Shown here piece by piece: positions 8,068 through 17,345 of a DNA stretch of 33,928 nt. The position numbers were made by a program, and so were the translations under genes. The notes below the pieces were generated by a model. The model saw nothing but the letters and a program-made list of their open reading frames with translations, was not told the origin of the DNA and made no database searches. The stretch comes from Bacteroidales bacterium. GTDB taxonomy: Bacteria > Bacteroidota > Bacteroidia > Bacteroidales > UBA7960. Within the stretch, counting starts at the first letter, position 1; each line of letters starts with the position of its first letter. The stretch covers positions 1 through 33,928 of the forward strand of contig PWRF01000235.1 of assembly GCA_003556325.1 (NCBI GenBank), in the 5' to 3' direction.

Positions 8068-8089
8068 CCTGCATTATGAATAATGCAGG
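8068..8089. promoter_or_regulatory. Perfect 22-base palindrome upstream of the sensor gene
   Basis: CCTGCATTAT and ATAATGCAGG flank a GA centre with no mismatch. There is no following T-run, so a terminator is unlikely. It lies downstream of the candidate promoter and 95 bases before the start at 8185, which suits an operator for a dimeric regulator or a leader hairpin. Confidence 0.5.
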
Positions 8090-8184
8090 CTAAGCGTTGA
8101 TTCAATTAAATATCACTTCTGAGTTTTTATGTAAAAATAAACACTGCACAACAATACCTCCGCTTAATCGTGAAAGGCAAATTA

Positions 8185-11088
8185 ATGAAACATATCATCC
8201 TGGTTTTTCTGAGCCTGATTTGTTTTACCGGCAAGGCCCAGATCAAAGATATTGGCTTGCCCTCCATTATCAACCACCCCAGGCACCTATACGATGCCAG
8301 CACGCAAAACTGGTCGGTTACCCAGAGCAGCCGCGGGTTCCTGTACTTTGGCAATAACGACGGTGTCCTGGAGTACAACGGAACAAACTGGAACACCTAT
8401 CCGATGCCTAACGGCTCCATCGTGCGGTCGGTTATGGCGGCAGGCGACACCATTTTTGCCGGCGCATATGAAGAAATTGGCTTTCTGGCTGCAAATGAAG
8501 AGGGAAGACTTGCCTGGAACTCCCTGAACCATCTTATTCCTTCCTGCTGTGATGACTTTGACGAAATATGGAATATCTTTCAGGACAATCGGGGACGGAT
8601 AATCTTTCAGTCGTTTTCCTACATTTTCATTTATGCAGAAGATCAGATAAAGGTGATAGCGCCGGAGAATGAATTCGGTTTTATGCACGATGTACGCGGC
8701 GATTTATATGTGGTTGATCGCGAAAAGGGCTTAATGCTCCTGGAAAACGACACCTTGACGCCGGTAACCGATCACCCGGTGGTATTGCAACATGAAATTG
8801 CCTGCATAATGCCCATGAGCAGGGGTGACTTGCTGATTGGAACATCCAGCGAAGGTTTTTTCATGTGGGACGGTGAGGAGTTATCACCCTGGGACAATCC
8901 GGTCAATGAGCAGCTAAAGCAGTACAGTGTCTATTCCGGCATCAGGCTGTCCGACAACACTTATGCCATCGGTACCATCAGCAACGGGGTCTATATTACC
9001 GACGCCGCGGGAAATTTGTTGCAGCATGTAAACCGGTCAAAAGGCCTGCAGAACAATACGGTGCTGGCATTATTTGAAGACCGGAAAAACAATTTGTGGA
9101 TGGCACTGGACAATGGCATCGACTACATCGAGGTCAATTCGCCTTTCTCCCTTCTCAACCATAATTTCAATATTGAAAGCGTTTATGCCACCGCAGTTCA
9201 TGAAGGAATTTTATACGTGGGCACCAACCAGGGGCTTTTTGGTCTCAGGCTGGAAGAGCTCAGTAACCGTCGGTTTTATCCCCAGCATTTTCGACTGATC
9301 AGTGGAACGGAAGGCCAGGTATGGAGCCTGGAGATCATCGACAACACATTGCTTTGCGGACACAACTACGGAAGCTTTCAAATCGATGGTTTTGAGGCTC
9401 ACCAGGTAGCTGACATAAGAGGCTTTTGGTCCTTCCTGGAAGTGCCTGACCATGAGGATCTTGCTATTGCCGGCACTTTTTCCGGGCTTGTGAGGCTTCA
9501 GAAAATCGGCGGCAGATGGTATCTCCTGGATGAGATCAAAGGGTTCAGGGAGTCAAGCAGGCATATTTTCCTGGACAACCAGGGCCTGCTATGGGTATCA
9601 CACGGATACAAGGGATTGTTTAAACTCGAACCCTCTGCTGATTTTTCTGAGATCAGGGATTTTCAATTATACCGAGGCGAGGTGGGTCTTCCGGAAGCAT
9701 TGCCCTATAACCTGCATGGGGTGAATGGAGAAATGGTCGTTAGCACACGCGAGTGGTTTTTTACATACAACCACGGCCAGGAAGTTTTTGTCCCCCATCC
9801 GGAAATGAACCGCCTGTTTGAAAACAAAGGATTTGTTGACAAAATACACCAGGATGCACAAGGGAACCTCTGGTATTACACGTATGAGTTCATGGGCCTC
9901 CTGCGCCGGCTCGAAGACGGCACATACCGCGACATTACCACTCCCTTTAAAAGGATCAACGCCTTTTTGCTGCCGGCTTTTCAAAACATCTCCATCCTGA
10001 ATTCCGGCAACATATTCATTGGATCACAACAGGGACTGATCCATTATGATCCTACCATCATTAACGATTACCAGGCAACGGAAAAGGTGAGCTTTCAAAA
10101 AGTATCTTTTTACGGAAAGAAAGAGACGGTGTCTTTTTTTGCACACAGCGACGAGATCATGAAGAACCGCGAGAGCATGCTGCAGCTGCCCTTTGCCTCG
10201 AATTCCGTAAGCTTCGTTTTTACGGCCCCCATGTACGAAAATCCCTTTTCAACAAGCTTTTCTTACAAACTGAAAGGATTTGACCCGGAATGGTCCGCGT
10301 GGGACGAGCTGAACATCAAAGAATACACAAACCTGCGTGAAGGCGATTATGTTTTCCAGGTAAAAGCCATGAATGCCTTTGGTGTGGAAAGCGGCATAAG
10401 CGCCTTTCACTTTAGCATAAGTCCTCCTTTGTACCGGTCTAAAGCAGCGTTTGCATTATATGGCCTGGTCATCATCTCCATCATAGCAGCCAACGCATAT
10501 TACGTAAGGCGCAGAATTCTGAGGATAAGGCAAAGGGAAAAGATCAGGCACGAGAAAAGGCTGGCACGCAGGGAACACATATTTAAAGAACAGACCGCCC
10601 TTAGTGAAAAAGAAATCATGGAGCTGCGCAACGAAAGCCTCGCCAGTGAAATGCAACACAAGAACAAGAAATTGGCGAACGCAACCATGCACCTCATCCA
10701 GAAAAACAAGACGCTTACTAACCTGAAAAACGACCTGAACAAGCTGCTGAAGAGTATCCCTGCTGATCATCCTGAAAAAATGAATATCCAGGGACTGTTA
10801 AAGAAGGTGAACAGGGAACTGAAGAACGAAAAACACTGGGAGCTGTTCAACAGCTATTTTGATGAAGTGCACCAGGATTTTATCACGCGTCTGAAAGAAA
10901 AGTACGACAACCTGTCTCCAAAAGAGTTGCGCTTGTGTGCCTACCTTCGCATGAACCTGGCCACCAAGGAAATTGCGCCGTTGATGAATATTTCCATCCG
11001 GGGCGTTGAGATAAGCCGGTACAGGCTCAGAAAAAAAATGCAACTCAATCAGGAAACCAACCTCACGGAATTCCTGATGACTTTTTAA
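8185..11088 (+). CDS. Membrane-spanning one-component sensor: propeller, triple-tyrosine and LuxR-type HTH domains
   Basis: From ATG 8185 the protein has 967 residues. A signal peptide (MKHIILVFLSLICFTGKAQ) leads to a large periplasmic region with two-component-regulator-type propeller repeats (NNDGVLEYNGTNW, DNRGRIIFQS, DRKNNLWMALDNGIDYI, DNQGLLWVSHGYKG). A Y_Y_Y domain follows (YKLKGFDPEWSAW, NLREGDYVFQVKAMNAFG). One transmembrane helix lies at about 754-772, then a coiled coil, then a LuxR-like helix-turn-helix at about 910-955 (LSPKELRLCAYLRMNLATKE and ISRYRLRKKM). It lacks histidine kinase and receiver domains, so it would couple periplasmic ligand binding directly to DNA binding. Its place before the glucan locus suggests it senses beta-glucan oligosaccharides and controls the genes from 11380. 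A GTG at 8170 would add five residues and weaken the signal peptide, so ATG is preferred. Confidence 0.9.
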   Translation: MKHIILVFLSLICFTGKAQIKDIGLPSIINHPRHLYDASTQNWSVTQSSRGFLYFGNNDGVLEYNGTNWNTYPMPNGSIVRSVMAAGDTIFAGAYEEIGFLAANEEGRLAWNSLNHLIPSCCDDFDEIWNIFQDNRGRIIFQSFSYIFIYAEDQIKVIAPENEFGFMHDVRGDLYVVDREKGLMLLENDTLTPVTDHPVVLQHEIACIMPMSRGDLLIGTSSEGFFMWDGEELSPWDNPVNEQLKQYSVYSGIRLSDNTYAIGTISNGVYITDAAGNLLQHVNRSKGLQNNTVLALFEDRKNNLWMALDNGIDYIEVNSPFSLLNHNFNIESVYATAVHEGILYVGTNQGLFGLRLEELSNRRFYPQHFRLISGTEGQVWSLEIIDNTLLCGHNYGSFQIDGFEAHQVADIRGFWSFLEVPDHEDLAIAGTFSGLVRLQKIGGRWYLLDEIKGFRESSRHIFLDNQGLLWVSHGYKGLFKLEPSADFSEIRDFQLYRGEVGLPEALPYNLHGVNGEMVVSTREWFFTYNHGQEVFVPHPEMNRLFENKGFVDKIHQDAQGNLWYYTYEFMGLLRRLEDGTYRDITTPFKRINAFLLPAFQNISILNSGNIFIGSQQGLIHYDPTIINDYQATEKVSFQKVSFYGKKETVSFFAHSDEIMKNRESMLQLPFASNSVSFVFTAPMYENPFSTSFSYKLKGFDPEWSAWDELNIKEYTNLREGDYVFQVKAMNAFGVESGISAFHFSISPPLYRSKAAFALYGLVIISIIAANAYYVRRRILRIRQREKIRHEKRLARREHIFKEQTALSEKEIMELRNESLASEMQHKNKKLANATMHLIQKNKTLTNLKNDLNKLLKSIPADHPEKMNIQGLLKKVNRELKNEKHWELFNSYFDEVHQDFITRLKEKYDNLSPKELRLCAYLRMNLATKEIAPLMNISIRGVEISRYRLRKKMQLNQETNLTEFLMTF

Positions 11089-11379
11089 CAAAAAGCTCTA
11101 TCCCGGGTATATTCTTATCATCACGAAAACAATTCAGCATTAAAAGATTAAAAAAAGTTAGTGAGAAACCCTTCGTTTTTCCTTGAAAAAATATAAAAAA
11201 CTATTAATCAGCTGATTGATGGCTGTATGATGTAGTTATGATGTATATATTTTTATGAAAGTTGCATCCATGTTGTAGTTAAATATTTGTTAATTGACCA
11301 GTGAGTTTCGTTCTTTGAAAGCAGAAATCGGCACAATGCCATTGTTACAATTATTATCAACCAAAAAAACAACATTTTT
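11089..11379. other. Regulatory spacer before the glucan utilisation genes
   Basis: This 291-base AT-rich region has no gene. It is the only sizeable spacer before the PKD/GH16/SusCD run and should contain the main promoter. A 12-base perfect palindrome AATCAGCTGATT lies at 11206-11217, a possible operator for the sensor protein. A TATATTTT box occurs shortly after 11240 but without a matching -33 box. Confidence 0.45.
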
Positions 11380-12876
11380 ATGAAAAAATCACAAAAACAC
11401 AAGTTTTTTAAACTTGCCATGTTTCTTTTAGCCATTACAGGTATGCTTGCATTTCATGCCTGTAGTTCGGATGACGATCCCGAGCCGGAATTGCCGGTTG
11501 CAAGCTTCCAGTATGAGATCAGTGAAGATAACTTCCTGGAAGTAAATTTTGAAAACTTTTCTCAAAATGCAACCAGCTATGAATGGGACTTCGGTGACGG
11601 TGAATCATCTACGGAGGAAAACCCTACACATATATATGCTGAACCCGGCGTATATGATGTGTCTCTTACAGCTTCCAATGAGGTGGGAGACAATCATACT
11701 TTCACCGAGACCATTGAGATAGATGATCCGGACGAAGCCCTGACCCTGCTGGCCGGTACGGAATACAAGGAATGGAAGCTTTATCGTGTGGGAACCAGCC
11801 TCGGCGTTGGACCTGACAAAGATGGCGCCCGCACCTGGTGGTCACTTGAAAACGACGGTTCAAGGCCATGTAAGTATTTCCACACCTTTACTTTCCATCG
11901 TAACGGCGACTTTGTTTTTGATGACCACGGCGCTTTTTGGGGCGAAGATGTCATTTTTGAAGGAACCGACGTACATGGGATTTGCTTTGAGGCGATCCCC
12001 GCAAACATGATCAACAAAGACGGAGTGGATGTAAGTGCGTTCCTGAGCGGGACCCATCAGTTCGAATTTAACTCCAATACCAACATGGTGACGCTTAACG
12101 GATACGGCGCATGGATGGGTATGCCCCAGATGACAACCACAGGAGAATCGTCAGTTCCCGTTGACTCCAAGCAGTTCAAAATTGAAAGCATTGAGGAACA
12201 CGGCGATTATGACCTTATGATCATTTCTTACACTTATGAAGAGCTGTATTGGGATTTCTCATATGCACACTATCATAATCCCGATGCTGAACCAGAGGTT
12301 GTCGAAGAAGAAGAGGAAATCGATCCGCTGGATGAACTAACTCCCACGGAAATGTTTAACACTTTTGCTTCGGAAAGTGAAGAAGATGTTCAGGTACTTG
12401 TGCCCACTGAATCAACTGTAGAATTGACAGTTGGCGTGGAAGACCCCGCTGATCCCGACGGAACCCCGGTTGGCGAATATCACAGGGTTGCCGAACTATT
12501 CCAGGAGCTCCAGTTCGCGACTGAATATTACATTCAGTTTGACAACTTTACTACCGTATCCCTTGATGTGTATATTCCAAGCGCAAATGATTTTTCAGGT
12601 GACCTGACAAATGAAATTGCGATCATCATTGCCAACAATCATGATACACCGGAATGGTGGAACCATCACCTGCAATATGATGTAAATCCTGATGACGTTG
12701 TACTCGATGAGTGGCAAACCTGGACCTTCCAGTTAGATGAGCCGACTAGTGGTCCCGGAATAGATGACGGTACCCCGCACGAACGTTCAGATCTTAATTT
12801 CTTTGCTATCACCATTGGAGGTGCAGGACACGACCAGGAAGGGATCTTTTATATCCGAAACTTTGTATTTGACTAA
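11380..12876 (+). CDS. PKD-domain surface lipoprotein, probable glycan-binding protein
   Basis: The 498-residue protein has a signal peptide with lipobox FHAC (Cys28), followed by SSDDDPEPE, an acidic stretch typical of surface-exported lipoproteins. Residues about 40-112 are a PKD domain (SYEWDFGDGESSTEENPTHI, then YAEPGVYDVSLTASNEV). Residues about 125-305 form an Asp/Trp-rich domain (EWKLYR, ARTWWSLENDG, HTFTFHRNGDFVFDDHGAFW) seen in PUL lipoproteins. An acidic linker (EEEEEIDPLDEL) leads to a C-terminal beta-sandwich resembling a carbohydrate-binding module (about 340-498, ending GIFYIRNFVFD). No catalytic motif is evident, so I infer a surface glycan-binding protein that holds beta-1,3-glucan for the GH16 enzyme and SusCD. 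It ends at a strong terminator. Confidence 0.8.
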   Translation: MKKSQKHKFFKLAMFLLAITGMLAFHACSSDDDPEPELPVASFQYEISEDNFLEVNFENFSQNATSYEWDFGDGESSTEENPTHIYAEPGVYDVSLTASNEVGDNHTFTETIEIDDPDEALTLLAGTEYKEWKLYRVGTSLGVGPDKDGARTWWSLENDGSRPCKYFHTFTFHRNGDFVFDDHGAFWGEDVIFEGTDVHGICFEAIPANMINKDGVDVSAFLSGTHQFEFNSNTNMVTLNGYGAWMGMPQMTTTGESSVPVDSKQFKIESIEEHGDYDLMIISYTYEELYWDFSYAHYHNPDAEPEVVEEEEEIDPLDELTPTEMFNTFASESEEDVQVLVPTESTVELTVGVEDPADPDGTPVGEYHRVAELFQELQFATEYYIQFDNFTTVSLDVYIPSANDFSGDLTNEIAIIIANNHDTPEWWNHHLQYDVNPDDVVLDEWQTWTFQLDEPTSGPGIDDGTPHERSDLNFFAITIGGAGHDQEGIFYIRNFVFD

Positions 12877-12889
12877 TTCATTAAATACA

Positions 12890-12923
12890 GGCTGCAGGGG
12901 TACGTTCCCTGCAGCCTTTTTTT
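12890..12923 (+). terminator. Strong intrinsic terminator inside the glucan locus
   Basis: GGCTGCAGGG (12890-12899) and CCCTGCAGCC (12907-12916) form a perfect 10-base stem with a 7-base loop, followed by seven T. It lies 13 bases after the PKD gene and 18 bases before the GH16 start, so downstream genes need readthrough or a promoter overlapping it. Confidence 0.92.
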
Positions 12924-12941
12924 ACCCAGCTCTTTCATACC

Positions 12942-14069
12942 ATGCACAATTTCCCATTCATAAAACTTGTCAGCTCAGTTCTTCTTTTGGTTGTTGCGTT
13001 ATCCTGTGATGATGACAACGATACCATTATACAAGAGGGGGATCCCTACAACCTGGTGGTTGACGTGACCGTTGAGCCTGAAGGCAGCGGCAACGTCATC
13101 GTTGTGGCTGCGGCAGAAAATGCCGTGGAGTACGATCTTCGACTGGAAGAACAGGATGAACCTCTTTACACGAATAATACAGGGACTTTCGAACATATGT
13201 TTTACCAGCCTGGCAACTATGGCCTGGAGATAAGAGCATACGGGGTTACCGGAAGATACCTTCGTAAGGTGGTTGGGGTTACCATCGTGTTTGAAGACGA
13301 TGATGTGCCGGTTGACCAGGGCTATGTCACTCCCATGGAGTATGAGGGCTATGATCTCGTCTGGCATGATGAGTTTGACGGGAATGCTATCAATCCGGAT
13401 AACTGGGTGTTTGAGATTGGAGACGGATGTCCCGATCTCTGTGGCTGGGGCAATAATGAGTCGCAGTATTACCTGGAGGAAAATGCCTGGGTTTCTGACG
13501 GGGTACTCACCATCGAGGCCAGGCAGGAGAGTGCCGGCACACGCGATTATACTTCCGCCAGGATGAAAACCCAGGGCAAACAATCTTTTCAGTATGGCAG
13601 GATCGACATCAGGGCTCTGCTACCCAGGGGGCAGGGCATATGGCCTGCGTTATGGATGCTCGGCAACGACATCGAAACCGTAGGATGGCCCAAATGCGGC
13701 GAAATCGACATCATGGAGATGATAGGAGGCAGCGGCAGGGAAAATGAGGTACACGGAACGCTTCACTGGGATAATAACGGACATACCTTTTCAGGGGGAA
13801 GCTATACTCTGCCATCAGGGACTTTTGGCGACGAATACCATGTTTTCACCATTATCTGGGACGAAACCTCTATCCGCTGGTTTGTTAACGACATCGAGTA
13901 TTATGAGCTGCTGATCACGCCGGCGCACATGACCGAATTTCACCAGGAATTCTTCTTTATTTTCAATGTGGCCGTGGGAGGGATCTGGCCCGGCTACCCG
14001 GACGAGACTACCGTTTTTCCCCAGCAGATGCGGGTTGATTATGTACGTGTATTCCAGGAAAGTAAGTAG
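12942..14069 (+). CDS. GH16 endo-beta-1,3-glucanase (laminarinase) lipoprotein
   Basis: The 375-residue protein has lipobox ALSC (Cys22) followed by DDDND, a surface-export-like acidic start. Residues about 35-120 form an N-terminal beta-sandwich of unknown family. The GH16 domain covers about 135-375: YDLVWHDEFDGNAINPDNW at the start, SARMKTQGKQSFQYGRIDIR, and the active site GEIDIMEMIG, where Glu254 is the expected nucleophile, Asp256 the assisting residue and Glu259 the acid/base. WGNNESQYY and the VHGTLHW motif are typical of laminarinases. It should cut internal beta-1,3 bonds of laminarin at the cell surface, giving oligosaccharides for SusCD encoded just downstream. Lichenase-like activity on mixed-linkage glucan is also possible. 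Confidence 0.92.
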   Translation: MHNFPFIKLVSSVLLLVVALSCDDDNDTIIQEGDPYNLVVDVTVEPEGSGNVIVVAAAENAVEYDLRLEEQDEPLYTNNTGTFEHMFYQPGNYGLEIRAYGVTGRYLRKVVGVTIVFEDDDVPVDQGYVTPMEYEGYDLVWHDEFDGNAINPDNWVFEIGDGCPDLCGWGNNESQYYLEENAWVSDGVLTIEARQESAGTRDYTSARMKTQGKQSFQYGRIDIRALLPRGQGIWPALWMLGNDIETVGWPKCGEIDIMEMIGGSGRENEVHGTLHWDNNGHTFSGGSYTLPSGTFGDEYHVFTIIWDETSIRWFVNDIEYYELLITPAHMTEFHQEFFFIFNVAVGGIWPGYPDETTVFPQQMRVDYVRVFQESK

Positions 14070-14074
14070 AAGCT

Positions 14075-14103
14075 AAGGTTAAGGTTAAGATTAAGATTAA
14101 GAA
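14075..14103. repeat. Short tandem repeat, AAGGTT/AAGATT type
   Basis: Two AAGGTT and two AAGATT units follow each other six bases after the GH16 stop codon. The motif looks telomere-like but is too short and internal; it is one of several microrepeats in spacers of this window. Confidence 0.75.
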
Positions 14104-14203
14104 GCAGGAGGTAGAGTTCCGGGGGAATATGGCTGCCCCACTAATTTACCGATGGAGGACTGTATTCAGGCTTTCCAAACAGCAAACAGCCAAAAGCATA
14201 CAA

Positions 14204-14226
14204 TTCGACTTTTTGACTTTTCGACA
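14204..14226. repeat. Short tandem repeat, TTTCGAC type, before SusC
   Basis: TTCGACT, TTTTGACT and TTTCGACA follow each other and end 14 bases before the SusC start at 14241. The unit matches the arrays at 2843 (minus strand) and 24202. Confidence 0.65.
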
Positions 14227-14240
14227 AAAAATATAAGATC

Positions 14241-17200
14241 ATGAAAATCAAACATTTACTAATCGCGTTTCTCATGGCAGGGGTGCTATGTGTTTCCTCC
14301 CTGTATGGGCAAACTTTGCAGGGCGTCGTGACGGATCAGGAGTCTGGCATGACACTGCCGGGGACTACCGTGCACATTGAAGGCACAACCCTGGGCACCA
14401 CCACGGATCTCGACGGAGAATACACCATTAGCCTCTCTCCGGGTACTTACACGGTGGCCTTTCGCTTTATGGGGTATACTTCCCAAAGGGTGGAGGTATC
14501 CATAGCAGAAGGCGAGACGGTCACCCGGAACATCGCCATGGAACCCGAAACCCTTACTTTTGACGAGGTAGTGGTGATCGGATATGGCACGCAGCAGAAA
14601 CGAGTTGTCACCGGGGCCATTTCCAGCATTGACGCTGAAGAGATCACCTCCACCTCGGTCCTTCGTGTGGAGCAGGCACTGCAGGGAAGGACTGCCGGTG
14701 TCCAGGTAACAAACCTGTCCGGTCAGCCCGGTGAACCGCCCACAGTCCGGATTCGCGGGGCAGGCACCACCCTAAACGCCGAGCCTCTGTACATTGTAGA
14801 CGGCATGGCCGTGGAAGGCATTGACTTTTTGAACCCGGGCGACATCGAGTCCATTGATGTCCTCAAAGACGCTGCATCCGCCGCTATTTACGGTGCACGG
14901 GCAGCCAACGGGGTTGTGCTGATCACCACCAAAAGCGGCATAGAAGGTGATATGAGGGTGAGTTACTCTTCCTATTATGGCATTCAAAACGCCGCACGCA
15001 CCATTGACATGCTGGATGCCGAACAATACCGCATGCTCATGAATGAAGGCGCCAGCAATGCAGGGCTGACCGAGCCTTTTGACCTGAACGAAATACCCCG
15101 GCACAATACCAACTGGCAGGATGAAATGTTCGAAACCAATGCTCCTGTCACCAATCACGAAGTTAGTGTGAGCGGTGGCTCCGAAAGATCCGTATACAGC
15201 TCATCTCTCTCTTATTTTGGGCAGGAAGGCATCATTGGCGGCGATAAGTCTCATTTTGAACGCATCACCGCCAGGCTGAACACCCGGCACCAGGTAAACG
15301 ACTTTTTTAATTTCGGAAACAACCTGTCCTATTCGCAGATCAACCAGAGGGGCATTGCCAGCAACGCATCATTCAATGCAGCCTATAGCAGCGCGCTGAA
15401 CATTGACCCCCTCACCCCGGTATTCGAAACCGACGAATACAATCTCGGGCAGGAGCCTTATTCCAATGAGCCCGTGGTTACCGATGATGAGGGCAGGGTG
15501 TACGGCATTTCCGAATATGTGGGCGCTGAAATCGTAAACCCTCTTGCCTTGCTTGAAACACAGACCGGCTCAACGCGTGTGGACAAAATTGTAGGAAATG
15601 TTTATGGCGAGCTGGAACCCATTGAAGGCCTTACATACAGAAGCAGCCTGGGAATTGACCTTGCCCTGGTGACCTTTGACAACTATACACCCTTATTCTA
15701 CCTTAACGCTGCCCAGGGCAATACCGGAAAAACCAACGTGAGCAAGTCCATGGACCGGAATTTCATCTGGGAATGGGAAAATACACTGAATTACTCCAGG
15801 CAGATTGACGACCACAACTTTTCAATCCTTGGTGGTTTAACAGCCAGAAAAGCCTTTTATGAAGACATTTTTGGCTTTAACGCCATGGTTCAGATCACGG
15901 ACCCCGATCACGTGTACCTTAACATGGCCACGGACACGGTTTGGCAAGCCTTCGGCGGTGCCAATCACTACTCACTCTATTCCCAGTTTGGCAGAATTTT
16001 ATATGATTACAAAAGCACTTATTCTATCAATGCTACCATCAGACGGGACGGATCTTCAAGGTTTGGCGCAAACAACCGCTTCGGTATTTTCCCCTCGGTT
16101 GGCCTCGCATGGGCGATCAGTTATGAAGACTTCTTCCCGGAACTGGGACCCATAGAGGTTGTCAAGCTCAGGGCATCCTGGGGTGTGAATGGCAACCAGG
16201 AGATAGGGCTTTACCAGTTCGTTTCCACTATGGATAGAAGCAGGGGATACATTTTTGGAGGTGGCAGGGCATTTGGCGCTTCGCCAGCTTTCATTGAAAA
16301 CCCGGACATCCGATGGGAAGAATCTGAACAAATTGACATAGGGCTCGATTTTGGAGCCTATGACAACCGGTTGACGGGAACCTTTGACTACTATATAAAA
16401 ACCACAAAAGGCTTGCTGGAGACCATACCCATTCCGGCGCATGTGGGCAACAGCCCGCCGGTTGCCAATGTGGGAAGCGTGGAAAACCGGGGTGTGGAGA
16501 TGAGCCTCGACTGGAGGCACATCGCAGGAGATCTCAGCTATTCAGTGGGAGTGAATGCCTCTTACAACCAAAACAAAATGACCAAAATTGGTAACGAAGA
16601 AGGCGTGCTGCCAGGTGCAAACTGGGCTGTGGCCGGCATGGTGACCCGTGCCGAGATAGGCCTGCCCATCGGTTACTTCTGGGGATACGTTACCGACGGG
16701 ATCTTCCAGAACTGGGATGAGGTATACCAGCACATCAACCGTGACGGACAGCTGCTGCAACCAAATGCCCGCCCGGGTGATGTGCGCTTTGTGGATATAA
16801 ATGGCGATGGAAGGATCGGCCCTGAAGACAGGACCAAGATCGGAAGCCCCACCCCTGACTGGACCTTTGGGATGAATGCAAACGTAGAATACAGGCGTTT
16901 TGATCTTGGCATTCTGCTCATCGGCACGTATGGTAACGATGTGTTTAATGGCATGATCAGGCCTGACCTTCGCTATACCAACCGCACCACCGCAGCCCTC
17001 GACCGTTGGACCGGAGAGGGAACCTCTAATACCGTCCCAAGATATACATGGATAGATACAAACAACAACAACAGGGTTTCTGACTTATACATTGAAGACG
17101 GCTCGTTCCTGAGGATAAGAAACGTTCAACTCGGTTATTCCTTTGACCCCAACTTGCTTAGCAGGATAAGGGCGCATTCCTGGCGCATTTACCTGGCTGT

Positions 17201-17339
17201 TGAAAACCTTTATACCTTCACAGCTTATTCGGGTGCAGATCCGGAAATTGGAGCCTTTACACCCTTTGACAGTGGCATTGACAGAGGCGTTTATCCGCAA
17301 GCAAGAACTTTCCGCCTGGGTACTAATATCACATTCTAA
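14241..17339 (+). CDS. SusC/RagA-family TonB-dependent outer-membrane transporter
   Basis: The 1032-residue protein has a signal peptide ending near residue 23 (SLYGQ). A carboxypeptidase-D-regulatory-like domain follows (about 25-100: LQGVVTDQESGMTLPGTTVH, DGEYTISLSPGTYTV). The stretch TFDEVVVIGYGTQQKR marks the start of the plug, which contains VRIRGAGTTLNAEPLYIVDG and KDAASAAIYGARAANGVVLI, both standard SusC motifs. The remainder is a 22-strand-type barrel ending ARTFRLGTNITF. It imports glycan oligosaccharides through the outer membrane using TonB energy, in complex with the SusD partner encoded seven bases later. The neighbouring GH16, GH3 and phosphorylase-like genes suggest beta-1,3-gluco-oligosaccharides as cargo. 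Confidence 0.97.
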   Translation: MKIKHLLIAFLMAGVLCVSSLYGQTLQGVVTDQESGMTLPGTTVHIEGTTLGTTTDLDGEYTISLSPGTYTVAFRFMGYTSQRVEVSIAEGETVTRNIAMEPETLTFDEVVVIGYGTQQKRVVTGAISSIDAEEITSTSVLRVEQALQGRTAGVQVTNLSGQPGEPPTVRIRGAGTTLNAEPLYIVDGMAVEGIDFLNPGDIESIDVLKDAASAAIYGARAANGVVLITTKSGIEGDMRVSYSSYYGIQNAARTIDMLDAEQYRMLMNEGASNAGLTEPFDLNEIPRHNTNWQDEMFETNAPVTNHEVSVSGGSERSVYSSSLSYFGQEGIIGGDKSHFERITARLNTRHQVNDFFNFGNNLSYSQINQRGIASNASFNAAYSSALNIDPLTPVFETDEYNLGQEPYSNEPVVTDDEGRVYGISEYVGAEIVNPLALLETQTGSTRVDKIVGNVYGELEPIEGLTYRSSLGIDLALVTFDNYTPLFYLNAAQGNTGKTNVSKSMDRNFIWEWENTLNYSRQIDDHNFSILGGLTARKAFYEDIFGFNAMVQITDPDHVYLNMATDTVWQAFGGANHYSLYSQFGRILYDYKSTYSINATIRRDGSSRFGANNRFGIFPSVGLAWAISYEDFFPELGPIEVVKLRASWGVNGNQEIGLYQFVSTMDRSRGYIFGGGRAFGASPAFIENPDIRWEESEQIDIGLDFGAYDNRLTGTFDYYIKTTKGLLETIPIPAHVGNSPPVANVGSVENRGVEMSLDWRHIAGDLSYSVGVNASYNQNKMTKIGNEEGVLPGANWAVAGMVTRAEIGLPIGYFWGYVTDGIFQNWDEVYQHINRDGQLLQPNARPGDVRFVDINGDGRIGPEDRTKIGSPTPDWTFGMNANVEYRRFDLGILLIGTYGNDVFNGMIRPDLRYTNRTTAALDRWTGEGTSNTVPRYTWIDTNNNNRVSDLYIEDGSFLRIRNVQLGYSFDPNLLSRIRAHSWRIYLAVENLYTFTAYSGADPEIGAFTPFDSGIDRGVYPQARTFRLGTNITF

Positions 17340-17345
17340 AAATTT

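Larger units (their letters stand above)
7844..8184. other. Divergent spacer between the nuclease-like gene and the sensor gene
   Basis: This 341-base AT-rich region has no supported gene. It must hold promoters for both divergent genes. Toward the sensor gene I see a candidate promoter at 8013-8044 and a perfect palindrome at 8068-8089, listed separately. The rest shows nothing I can assign. Confidence 0.5.

Noticed and set aside
14075-14103. Telomere-like AAGGTT repeat.
   Set aside because: Only four imperfect units in a spacer; a microsatellite is enough to explain it.
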